From contig NZ_CP076444.2 in NCBI RefSeq assembly GCF_020023735.2, forward strand, positions 310,001 through 374,000: a stretch of 64,000 nucleotides of DNA. The letters run 5' to 3'. Source of the stretch: Mycoavidus sp. HKI (lineage in GTDB: Bacteria > Pseudomonadota > Gammaproteobacteria > Burkholderiales > Burkholderiaceae). Made by a program: the position numbers and the translations under genes. The notes under the pieces were generated by a model. The model was not told where the DNA came from and searched no databases. It saw nothing but the letters and a program-made list of their open reading frames with translations. Positions 20,025 through 28,874 of the stretch are shown in pieces. The stretch's first letter is position 1. Each line of letters begins with the position of its first letter.

Positions 20025-20070
20025 CGAAGGTGATAGCCGCTCCCTCGTCTGGCATGTAGTCAAAGCATTG

Positions 20071-20118
20071 TGTGAAATACAGTGAAATTGCGTGAAATAC
20101 AGTGAAATTGTGTGAAAT
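20071..20118. repeat. 20-bp tandem repeat, about 2.4 copies
   Basis: TGTGAAATACAGTGAAATTG at 20071-20090 is repeated with one change at 20091-20110, and a partial third copy follows. The stop codon of the interrupted AAA_4 fragment lies inside the first copy. No gene function is implied. Confidence 0.8.
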
Positions 20119-20126
20119 GATTTAAC

Positions 20127-20674
20127 TTAAACTTGATGGGGTTGCACAAATTTTATGGCCAGCTGAGCGATGCGCTGTGCACAGTTGCTACGAGCAGGCA
20201 CGTTAAGTTCTATACGGCCTAATTCGGGAGCAGATGCCATCGCTTTCCACAAGTATTGATCAGGATGATCCACTTTGCGATTCCAAGAGGCACGAATTAA
20301 CCAATCGACTCCATCTGGACGCGGTGCAACAAATAAGTCGTAAATATCCGCTCGCGATCACACACGCTAATCATGCGCGTTTTAGGGCATCCAGCTTTGA
20401 GGGCCGTCAATTGCTTTACGCCCTCGAGCCACTTCACGCTTTCTTTTTTATCAATCGGCTTCTTAACGTGCTGTTTCTTTTTGCCCAACTCACTCAGATC
20501 GCGTGCCCACGCTTTCATTCCCAGTACGCCTAGTGGCAATCCTTTCGGGGTAACTGCCAACATACTGTGCATCATGAATACACGTACATGTTTGTTGCTG
20601 CAATAGCTCAGACCTTCCGTGGCCGGTAGATGCGTTAAATTAAATTCTGACTTCTCTAGCGATTCTTCCGACAA
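20127..20674 (-). pseudogene. Tn5/IS4-like transposase fragment, frameshifted
   Basis: The minus strand reads FNLTHLPATEGLSYCSNKHV, then FMMHSMLAVTPKGLPLGVLG, KKESVKWLEGV and ISVCDRER, the middle of a Tn5-type IS4 transposase (the CDRE motif holds a catalytic Asp). Near 20297 the frame breaks at a stop; a one-base shift continues the homology as DWLIRASWNRKVDHPDQYLW and ELNVPARSNCAQRIAQLAI to a stop at 20127. Both the N-terminal DNA-binding part and the C-terminal half with the catalytic Glu are missing. Confidence 0.85.
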
Positions 20675-20693
20675 ATTTGTGGGTAATCCTGAG
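20659..20693. repeat. 35-bp terminal inverted repeat, right copy
   Basis: Exact reverse complement of 16761-16795, followed immediately outside by the 9-bp direct repeat GGTTATAAA at 20694-20702. Confidence 0.85.
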
Positions 20694-20709
20694 GGTTATA
20701 AAGGGTTTT

Positions 20710-21756
<1,047 letters not shown>

Positions 21757-21769
21757 TTATGGGAAACGA

Positions 21770-21872
21770 GCGTTGTAGATATTACATGCGCTCCCCGCTT
21801 CTCCTCCCTGAGCGGGAGCCTGCTGCTTAATTCACAGGCTTTTTCCCGCCGCTTTGACGGCGGCTTTTTTTT
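21770..21872 (+). ncRNA. Candidate small structured RNA between hemB and engB
   Basis: On the plus strand three hairpins follow one another: a stem near 21791-21818 (CTCCCCGCT with AGCGGGAG, one bulge), one near 21819-21840 (GCCTG with CAGGC), and a C/G stem with eight T (21846-21872) that looks like a true terminator. Both neighbouring genes are on the minus strand, so a plus-strand terminator here needs its own transcript. No clear promoter was found. A conserved betaproteobacterial RNA motif near hemB has been described; I cannot confirm identity. Confidence 0.4.
21846..21872 (+). terminator. Rho-independent terminator, plus strand
   Basis: CCGCCG and CGGCGG (21846-21851, 21858-21863) pair around a six-base loop, followed by C and eight T. 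Strong by appearance, and oriented against hemB and engB. Confidence 0.75.
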
Positions 21873-21893
21873 GCTCACTTTCACACCATTATT

Positions 21894-22532
21894 TTAGGTT
21901 TGATGAGTCGGTTTCAACCATGCTTCGATCGTGTGTTGCGCATCATCGAGACCCACGCGCTTTAGAGTTGAAAAGAGTTGTACCGTGAGTTGATTCGGCA
22001 GGCCTAATCGCATGGTGTATTCAGCGAGCTTTTGCTGTACCGTGCGGAGCGTATTAATGCTGGCTTGCCGGGTCAATTTGTCGGCTTTAGTGAGCAGCAT
22101 ATGAATCGGCTTGCCGGTTGAGGCAAACCAATCGATCATCTGCCAATCAAGCTCCGTGCATGGGCGGCGTGCATCCATCAGTAAAATTAAACCGCATAAC
22201 TGTGTCCGTGTCTGTAGATAACCGCCGAGTAATTGCTCCCAATGTATCTGCACGCTAGCCGGGACTTCAGCGTAGCCATAGCCGGGTAAATCAATCAGAT
22301 GGGCGCGAGGTTGATCGGCCGGGCCGACTGAGAAATAATTAATATGCTGCGTACGTCCCGGCGTTTTGCTAGCAAAAGCAAGCCGCCTTTGATTGCACAG
22401 TACGTTAATCGCACTTGACTTGCCAGCGTTAGAACGGCCGGCAAAAGCGACTTCTGGTAATGGCGATGGAGGCAGATCGCGTAAATGATTGACGGTAACA
22501 AGAAACCGCGCTTGGTGAAGCAAGAAAGACAT
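21894..22532 (-). CDS. engB: Ribosome biogenesis GTPase EngB (YihA/YsxC)
   Basis: 212 residues. An essential GTPase for 50S assembly. Motifs are G1 [15 protein letters not shown]2 [13 protein letters not shown]3 [12 protein letters not shown] and G4 LLTKADKLT. Size and motif spacing are normal. Divergent from the cytochrome c4 gene; hemB follows downstream. Confidence 0.96.
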   Translation of the reverse strand: MSFLLHQARFLVTVNHLRDLPPSPLPEVAFAGRSNAGKSSAINVLCNQRRLAFASKTPGRTQHINYFSVGPADQPRAHLIDLPGYGYAEVPASVQIHWEQLLGGYLQTRTQLCGLILLMDARRPCTELDWQMIDWFASTGKPIHMLLTKADKLTRQASINTLRTVQQKLAEYTMRLGLPNQLTVQLFSTLKRVGLDDAQHTIEAWLKPTHQT

Positions 22533-22659
22533 AAATGTGTGCCTTGAAGGCGGTAGAAAAAACTTACACCCATTTGACGCCAGCTGCCACGTGGTGGTTT
22601 AACTTAAACCGGCATAAGCTTATGGTGGCCGTTTATAAACCTTGGAAAAGTCCTTATTG

Positions 22660-22665
22660 TATAAT
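22660..22665 (+). promoter_or_regulatory. Possible -10 box for the cytochrome c4 gene
   Basis: Perfect TATAAT 70 bases before the gene start, preceded by TTG; the nearest -35-like TTGGAA (22642-22647) is only 12 bases away, so the promoter is not fully convincing. Confidence 0.3.
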
Positions 22666-22735
22666 ATAAAAATCAAGTAAAAAGCCTATTAGACCGGTTT
22701 TGAGAGACAACAACAAAACGAGACAAGGGGGTTCT

Positions 22736-23380
22736 ATGAGCCGGCCATACAAGTTCTGGCGAGTGATGTGGGTGGGATTAGTGGCGTACACAGCGGCGGC
22801 CTACCCGCACAATATGTCAGTAAAAATAGATACTGCTCGTGGTCAAGCAATTGCAAGCCAGGTATGTATCTCCTGCCATGGCGTAGAGGGCGGCGGGGCA
22901 ACGGGTCTCGCGCCTAATCTTGCTGGTCAGCATATTGAATATCTGTATAAACAGTTACTTGATTACAAAACTAAGCCCGGTGACAAAGCGCCAAAACGCA
23001 ACAATCCTATTATGGCAAGCTTTTCCTCAGTACTGTCTGAACAAGACATGTGGGATGTCTCAGCTTATTTTGCTGGCTTGCCAGAAAAGCTCGCTTTTGC
23101 GCACAGCCAGGAGATGGCAGCGCATGGCCAGCAAATCTGGCGTGGCGGCATCGCCGAGAGAGGCGTGCCAGCCTGTGCCGCATGCCATGGCCCAACGGGC
23201 GCTGGCATGCCAGTACAATATCCGCGCTTAGCCGGCCAATGGCAAGATTACACGATCACGCAATTGCAGGCCTTTCAACAAGGTGAGCGTGCTAACAATG
23301 ACCCTATGCAGGCGATTGCAGAGCGTTTATCAGACAAAGAAATTAAGGCGCTGGCAGATTATATTGCGGGTCTGCGCTAA
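22736..23380 (+). CDS. Diheme cytochrome c4-type protein
   Basis: 214 residues from the ATG at 22736, which has AAGGGGG just upstream; the earlier in-frame start at 22700 lacks this. The N-terminus MSRPYKFWRVMWVGLVAY is a signal peptide. Two heme attachment sites, CISCH and CAACH, and two related halves ending FAGLPE and YIAGLR match the c4 family, periplasmic electron carriers to terminal oxidases. It sits near the heme attachment genes resB and ccsA, which it needs. Its stop overlaps the stop of the convergent fic gene, leaving no room for an intergenic terminator. Confidence 0.93.
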   Translation: MSRPYKFWRVMWVGLVAYTAAAYPHNMSVKIDTARGQAIASQVCISCHGVEGGGATGLAPNLAGQHIEYLYKQLLDYKTKPGDKAPKRNNPIMASFSSVLSEQDMWDVSAYFAGLPEKLAFAHSQEMAAHGQQIWRGGIAERGVPACAACHGPTGAGMPVQYPRLAGQWQDYTITQLQAFQQGERANNDPMQAIAERLSDKEIKALADYIAGLR

Positions 23381-24906
23381 GCTTCTGGAGGCATAGCTTT
23401 GAAAACATCGTCATAAATTTCCTCAAACCTTAAAATCTCAGCATCTTCTAGGTAAGAGAAATATTTATCACGTTTAGCTTTGGACAACTTTCCTTGATTT
23501 TGATGGACAAAAATAATAAATTTATCAAGCGCTGTTCCTGGCCAATCGAATTCTTCATTTAATTTTGCATAGAGGGTGTCGCGTTTAAGTAAAAATTGGA
23601 GTTCCTGCTCAAGATCTTTTTCGATCACTTGCTTTAAACACAATAATAAAAACTCGACCTGTGGGGTTGCATCGAAATACCGATACAGTAATGCATCGTT
23701 TCCTCGTGCTGGAATGTCGGGTGTGATCGGATAGTAATCGGTTAAGCGTTTTAATGGTTTTGAGAAGGCTTCTAGCGCACAAATATACTCATCTAGCCGA
23801 GCTTTCATCACGGCTGATACGGGTAAGATAAACCCACGTGGAGTAAAGCCTCGGCGTGTCAGTACCTCATGCACGAGGAAGCGGTGAATACGGCCGTTGC
23901 CATCCATAAATGGATGCAAAAAAACAAAAGAGAAAGCAGCTAATGCAGCCGCGATGGGGGCCGCTATCCCGTCTTCTTCAGCTAGGTGATTGGTCCAAGC
24001 GATCCAGTCCTTCATTAGTGAAGGAATATCTTCGGGGCGAGGTGGCAGGAAATCGACGCGATGGAGCCCATTATTCAGTTCTCGGCCAACATAATTTTGG
24101 CTGTTACGATAGCCTACCTCACGAAAACGTGCATCAACCACAATATTTTGGAGTAAGCACAAACGTTCTTGTGTCACGGGCTGGGGGTCGCTTGCTTCAC
24201 GCAGTGCTTGCATGAAACGCTCGGTTTTGTTGCCGCTTGGTTTTTCTCGTTCAAGGTCAAATGAATATTGGGTTTCTTTCAAATAGAGCCAGGCAGCTGC
24301 TCGCTCGAGGCTACGTGGGTTGTAGCGCATGAGGGCACGATTGACCGCACCTGCCAGATCTTGCTCTAAGAATTTTTGGATAGTAGGTGTGCGCCGTACG
24401 ATTGGGCAAAATTGGAAGCTCCCTATCAGGTTATTTTCAATGCGGAACCGTTCGCTACGGACGGGTTTGTTGTAATTTACATAGAGTTTGTTGTCAGCTA
24501 GTTGAATGTAAGTCCTTTTTTTATTTGTATCCGGTACGTTAAGCTGTGTGTTGGTCAATCCTTCATACAAGAAGCCGAGCCGTCTTAAGCTATGCGCTTG
24601 AGTTGATTTTTGTAAGGCCGTTTCCAATTGTGTTTTGCCGTCTTGGATAAAGAGGCTGCTTAAGATTTCGAGATTTATACCTTCATATCGCAAAGCAAAC
24701 TCAAGATGGCCTAAAATAGTGTTTTCTGGCGCGTAACTTTGACGAAAATTTTGCTGTAAATGGTCGGCATGATTGACGGTTTCGCGTGATTGAACGTTGC
24801 TTTTGATGAAAGACGGGCGCCAATGGGGGCGTGTTTTCAATTGATATGCTTCAACTAGCCACGTATATCCTACAGGCTGTTGGGTTGATAAGTCATAATA
24901 GGTCAT
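23377..24906 (-). CDS. Fic family protein (putative AMP transferase), intact
   Basis: 509 residues. The Fic motif HPFMDGNGRIHRF (about residues 329-341) is complete, including the catalytic His and the phosphate-binding GNGR, so adenylylation or a related transfer is likely. Upstream, near residue 213, SFDLEREKPS resembles the N-terminal inhibitory helix [S/T]xxxE[G/N], but the Gly/Asn after Glu is Arg. The C-terminus (after about 390) has no domain I recognise. No signal peptide or membrane segment. Targets could be host or self proteins; nothing here decides. Flanked by housekeeping genes, with a repeat block at its 5' side. Confidence 0.85.
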   Translation of the reverse strand: MTYYDLSTQQPVGYTWLVEAYQLKTRPHWRPSFIKSNVQSRETVNHADHLQQNFRQSYAPENTILGHLEFALRYEGINLEILSSLFIQDGKTQLETALQKSTQAHSLRRLGFLYEGLTNTQLNVPDTNKKRTYIQLADNKLYVNYNKPVRSERFRIENNLIGSFQFCPIVRRTPTIQKFLEQDLAGAVNRALMRYNPRSLERAAAWLYLKETQYSFDLEREKPSGNKTERFMQALREASDPQPVTQERLCLLQNIVVDARFREVGYRNSQNYVGRELNNGLHRVDFLPPRPEDIPSLMKDWIAWTNHLAEEDGIAAPIAAALAAFSFVFLHPFMDGNGRIHRFLVHEVLTRRGFTPRGFILPVSAVMKARLDEYICALEAFSKPLKRLTDYYPITPDIPARGNDALLYRYFDATPQVEFLLLCLKQVIEKDLEQELQFLLKRDTLYAKLNEEFDWPGTALDKFIIFVHQNQGKLSKAKRDKYFSYLEDAEILRFEEIYDDVFKAMPPEA

Positions 24907-24933
24907 TGAATTGACTCAACGATGGATGCGAAA

Positions 24934-25060
24934 TAGCAAAAGTAAGCGTGTTTAATATTTTTATCGCAAAAATGAGCGCGAAATCGCAAAAATGTGCGCA
25001 TTCGACGATTTTATCGCAAAAATGTGCGCATTCGACAATTTTCCCGCAAAAATGTGCGCG
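24934..25060. repeat. Periodic repeats, TCGCAAAAATGTGCGC type, five copies
   Basis: Copies start at about 24934 (degenerate), 24964, 24984, 25014 and 25044, spaced 30, 20, 30 and 30 bases; between the full copies lies ATTCGACRATTTT. They fill the 313-base gap between the fic start and resB. The spacing and multiplicity resemble the terminal repeats of IS21-family ends, so this may be the end of a vanished element. The rest of the gap to 25219 shows only a small hairpin near 25107-25121. Confidence 0.8.
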
Positions 25061-25219
25061 ATTTAGTCTGTCTGAACCAATCGAATATGTTCTGTGGCAG
25101 CATCGAAAAGCCGTGAGCGGCTATATTCCAATAGGCAAAGGCCGAATTAAATTAAGTGCCGATGCTTGCCTGGCCCACCGGCGATCAGCGATTGTGTGCA
25201 GAGCAGACGAGGCACGTCT

Positions 25220-27355
25220 GTGAAATTGAATTCAAATACTCCGCTCAATACAAAACGCTCTTTATCGAAAAACACCATTGAATTACTCAGTTCGATGCGT
25301 TTTGCGATTGCCTTATTGGTGGTGCTCGCGATCGCGAGCATTATTGGCACAGTGCTTAAGCAACAAGAGCCCTATCCTAATTATGTTGCTCAGTTCGGCC
25401 CATTCTGGGCTGAAATTTTTCATTCACTGGGCCTATACAATGTCTATAGTTCTTGGTGGTTTAGCGCAATCCTCTTGTTTCTAGTTGTCTCGCTTTCGTT
25501 GTGCTTATGGCGTAATGGCCCACACATGATTGCTGAGATGCGCAGTTGGAAAGATCGGGTGCAAGAAAATAGCTTACGCGCATTCGGGCATCGGGCTGAT
25601 TTTGAGGGGGCTCATGCCCGTGCGGAGACCGCCGCACGCCTGCAAAGGTTGATTAAGGCGAGTGGCTATCGCTATAAAGTAAAACAAAACGACGGTGGCT
25701 TGCTGATCGCCGCCAAGCGCGGCGCCTTGAGCAAGTTGGGCTATATCTTTGCGCATCTGGCGATTGTGGTGATTTGTATCGGTGGGTTACTTGATAGTAA
25801 TTTACCGGTGCGTCTACAAATGTGGCTATTTGATAAATCCCCATTGCAAGGCAATGCAGTGATTGCTGAAATTGCGCCTAAGCACCGGCTAAGTACGTCG
25901 AATCCAAGCTTTCGTGGCTATGCGTGGGTACCTGAAGGTCAGCATGTATCCACTGCCATTCTGAATCAAGTGGATGGTACGCTGATCCAAGATTTGCCAT
26001 TCACCCTCCAACTTAATCAATTTATCGTTGAATATTATTCAACTGGGATGCCCAAACGCTTTGTCAGCGATATTGTCGTTTTGGATAAAACGAGTCAGCA
26101 GCCTATTGCAGCTCGTATTGAAGTGAACAAACCTTTTATTTACCGTGGTATTGCTATTTATCAATCGAGTTTTGAGGATGGTGGGTCAAGTGTGCAATTC
26201 ACGGCTTATCCGATGGTGGGTTCAAAGGTGCGGTCTTTTCCGTTAAAAGGGCACATTAATAGCTCACTGTCCTTAACGAGTGACGGAGCAACCCTCGAAT
26301 TGACCGATTTCCGCGCCATTAATGTTGAGAATATTGCCGATGCCGACGGTAAAGCCGATGTACGTGGCGTTGCCCGCCGCTCATTGAAAGAGGCCTTTGA
26401 TGAGCGGCTGGGGTCTGGCGCTAAAACGTCTAAACCGCAAACGCTACGCAATATAGGCCCTTCTGTACAATATAAGATACGGGATACCACAGGCCAAGCG
26501 CGGGAATTCAATCATTACATGCTGCCGCTTGAAATTGATGGCGAATGGGTGTTTTTAGCGGGAATGCGCGAAAACCCGCAACAGCCTTTTCGCTATCTGC
26601 GCATTCCAGCCGATACGGAGCATACGGTGAAGACCTGGATGCAATTGCGCGCAGCGTTGCAAAACCCGCTCTTGCGCATAGCTGCCGCCAAGCGTTTTGC
26701 GGCGCGTTTAGCTCAACCGGGGACACCATTGCAATTGCAGCTGGAGCGAAGTGCGGCGCGCGTATTGGGTCTTTTTGCTGGGGATCAGGCGCTGACTCAA
26801 GCCATCCAGAATGACGGTGCAGATACGGCAGGAGGCTTTGCTGCGTTGGCGAAGTTTATCGAATCCTCTGTGCCTAAAGCCGAGCAAGCGAAAGCGGTAG
26901 AGTTATTATTGCGTACGCTAGAAGGGGCGTTTTGGGACCTTTGGCAAATCGTGCGTGAGCGAGCGGGACTGATACCTAATGTAGAGAATGCGGCTAATGG
27001 CCGCTTTGTGCAATCAGCCATCAATGCTTTATCCGATAGTTTTTTCTACCGCGCTCCGGTTTTTTTGCAACTTGACTCATTTAATGAAGTAAAAGCTTCG
27101 GTTTTTCAAGTGACGCGTTCGCCGGGAAAAAAGATTGTTTACTTTGGTAGTCTGTTACTGGTGCTCGGTGTGTTCGCTATGTTTTATGTGCGCGAACGAC
27201 GTGTATGGTTTTGGCTAAAAGAGAGTGAACATGACGCTGGCACAACAGTATTAATGGCCATGTCTGCTGCTCGTAGAACCCTCGATTTTGAAAACGAATT
27301 TGTCCAGCTGCGTCATCAAGTTGGCAGAACCCTCAATATACCTGACACTCTTTGA
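25220..27355 (+). CDS. resB: Cytochrome c biogenesis protein ResB (Ccs1)
   Basis: About 711 residues from a GTG at 25220; a TTG at 25166 in the same frame is less likely. ResB and CcsA form the System II heme handling and ligation complex that attaches heme to apocytochromes outside the inner membrane. Three N-terminal membrane segments are seen (LLSSMRFAIALLVVLAIASI, a second after SSWWFSAIL, a third around GYIFAHLAIVVICIGGLLD), then a large periplasmic domain and a final segment near residues 652-672 (IVYFGSLLLVLGVFAMFYV). Followed seven bases later by ccsA. Confidence 0.93.
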   Translation: MKLNSNTPLNTKRSLSKNTIELLSSMRFAIALLVVLAIASIIGTVLKQQEPYPNYVAQFGPFWAEIFHSLGLYNVYSSWWFSAILLFLVVSLSLCLWRNGPHMIAEMRSWKDRVQENSLRAFGHRADFEGAHARAETAARLQRLIKASGYRYKVKQNDGGLLIAAKRGALSKLGYIFAHLAIVVICIGGLLDSNLPVRLQMWLFDKSPLQGNAVIAEIAPKHRLSTSNPSFRGYAWVPEGQHVSTAILNQVDGTLIQDLPFTLQLNQFIVEYYSTGMPKRFVSDIVVLDKTSQQPIAARIEVNKPFIYRGIAIYQSSFEDGGSSVQFTAYPMVGSKVRSFPLKGHINSSLSLTSDGATLELTDFRAINVENIADADGKADVRGVARRSLKEAFDERLGSGAKTSKPQTLRNIGPSVQYKIRDTTGQAREFNHYMLPLEIDGEWVFLAGMRENPQQPFRYLRIPADTEHTVKTWMQLRAALQNPLLRIAAAKRFAARLAQPGTPLQLQLERSAARVLGLFAGDQALTQAIQNDGADTAGGFAALAKFIESSVPKAEQAKAVELLLRTLEGAFWDLWQIVRERAGLIPNVENAANGRFVQSAINALSDSFFYRAPVFLQLDSFNEVKASVFQVTRSPGKKIVYFGSLLLVLGVFAMFYVRERRVWFWLKESEHDAGTTVLMAMSAARRTLDFENEFVQLRHQVGRTLNIPDTL

Positions 27356-27361
27356 AGTTAA

Positions 27362-28558
27362 ATGATGGAAAATTTACATGCCACTAAGTCGTCTATCAAA
27401 ACCGGCCTGTCTACGCCGTCAAGCCCAGAAGCTTTTCCTATGCAAACGCGATTAAACCGACTTACGCCGTTTGATTGGCTCTATTTAGGGGCGCTGATTG
27501 CCGGTGCTATTTTTACACTCATGCAGTATGGTCATAGTATGGACTACTACGAGCAGGCTATTTTGCTAGCAGCGGTACCGGTTTTTGGGGTGCTGGGTTG
27601 GTATTGGAAGCCCGTGCGCGTGTTGCTGGCACTCATCGCAGTTCTATCCTATTTAGCTATTGCTTTTTATCACGGTGAGCTGGCGCGAGCGGAGCAAGTT
27701 TTTTTCTTAAAGTATCTCTTATCGAGCCAATCCGCAATTTTGTGGATGAGCACCCTTTTTTTACTGGCAACGGTGTTTTATTGGGGCGGCTTACTGGCGC
27801 GCTCAACAGTGGGCGCTAAGCTGGGCTCGTGGCTGTGCTGGGCAGCTGTGTTATTAGGCTTTACGGGGATGATGGTGCGTTGGTATGAGTCTTATTTGAT
27901 TGGTGCAGATATTGGCCATATCCCAATTTCAAATCTCTACGAAGTTTTTGTATTGTTCTGCCTGTTGACGGCACTTTTTTACTTGTACTATGAGATGCAT
28001 TATCAAACGCGCGCATTAGGCGCCTTTGTGCTGCTTGTGATCAGTGCGGCCGTGGGTTTTTTAATATGGTACGCTGCTGCGCGCGAGGCTCAACAAATTC
28101 AGCCTCTGGTACCCGCCTTGCAAAGTTGGTGGATGAAAATTCATGTGCCAGCGAACTTCATTGGTTATGCCAGTTTTGCGCTAGCCGCGATGGTTGCCGT
28201 CGCTGCCTTGCTCAAACGCTACGGCGTATGGGTTGATCGTTTGCCAGCTTTGGTTGTGCTAGATGACCTGATGTATAAATCAATTGCCGTGGGTTTTGCC
28301 TTTTTTACCATCGCCACCATTCTTGGTGCGCTATGGGCAGCTGACGCATGGGGTGGATACTGGAGTTGGGACCCTAAAGAAACCTGGGCGTTAATTGTCT
28401 GGCTAAACTATGCAGCATGGCTACATATGCGGCTGATTAAGGGCTTGCGCGGCGCCTTGGCGGCTTGGTGGGCGCTGATTGGCTTACTGGTGACGATGTT
28501 TGCTTTCTTGGGGGTGAATATGTTTTTGTCTGGTCTCCATAGTTACGGGCAGTTGTAA
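27362..28558 (+). CDS. ccsA: Cytochrome c biogenesis protein CcsA (ResC)
   Basis: 398 residues with about eight membrane segments. The heme-binding WWD motif reads WGGYWSWDPKETWALIVW near the C-terminus, with the flanking His residues (MKIHVPANFIGY before, LHMRLIKG after). It presents heme for attachment at CxxCH sites of c4 and cytochrome c1 (petC). Operon partner of resB. After it the conserved housekeeping order breaks off and accessory DNA begins. Confidence 0.95.
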   Translation: MMENLHATKSSIKTGLSTPSSPEAFPMQTRLNRLTPFDWLYLGALIAGAIFTLMQYGHSMDYYEQAILLAAVPVFGVLGWYWKPVRVLLALIAVLSYLAIAFYHGELARAEQVFFLKYLLSSQSAILWMSTLFLLATVFYWGGLLARSTVGAKLGSWLCWAAVLLGFTGMMVRWYESYLIGADIGHIPISNLYEVFVLFCLLTALFYLYYEMHYQTRALGAFVLLVISAAVGFLIWYAAAREAQQIQPLVPALQSWWMKIHVPANFIGYASFALAAMVAVAALLKRYGVWVDRLPALVVLDDLMYKSIAVGFAFFTIATILGALWAADAWGGYWSWDPKETWALIVWLNYAAWLHMRLIKGLRGALAAWWALIGLLVTMFAFLGVNMFLSGLHSYGQL

Positions 28559-28874
28559 TTATCTGTATCTTAACGTGGTGTCGATTCGGTGGTAAATTAA
28601 TTCCTCGCTCATTTCTATTCTCCTCTGCTTCAGAATAGCCTGGGGCTGACGTTTCCAACCACTTTCCGGTGGGCAGATACGATAATATGTTGATCTTCCT
28701 TGTCAATCGAGTTGTGACGCCGCTCAAGGAGGCGGCCTAGAAGCTTCAGCCCTCAGAATGAAACACTCTCCTGATTGGAGTTGAGTGCAATGCCGTTGTT
28801 TGCAAGCGATTGCGTGAGCCGCAATTCCGTGGAATCGGCTCAAAATATGAGTCGAATATGATAGATTTCGGCTT
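28559..28874. other. Non-coding gap between ccsA and the broken fic gene
   Basis: 316 bases in which I find no gene, terminator or convincing promoter. Composition shifts from A/T-rich to G+C-rich within it, which marks the left border of foreign DNA. Confidence 0.5.

Larger units (their letters stand above)
16761..20693. mobile_element. Tn5/IS4-like defective element carrying passengers
   Basis: A 3933-base unit bounded by perfect 35-bp inverted repeats (16761-16795 and 20659-20693) and exact 9-bp direct repeats. The outermost 19 bases resemble the IS50 outside end (12 of 19 by my alignment). Inside are a fragment of an AAA_4/RecG-like gene, a full IS21-family element, short tandem repeats and a truncated, frameshifted Tn5-like transposase reading inward from the right end. 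The unit cannot move itself. The left repeat also reads in frame with the AAA_4 fragment, so an origin of the repeat from that gene cannot be excluded. Confidence 0.65.

Noticed and set aside
24934..25060. Repeat block as a CRISPR array
   Set aside because: Spacers are not unique: the sequence between repeats is itself conserved, spacing is 20-30 bases in total, and no cas gene is present.
24948..25223. 91-residue frame upstream of resB
   Set aside because: Its N-terminal part simply translates the repeat block (SQKCAHSTI repeated); no homology or ribosome-binding site supports it.
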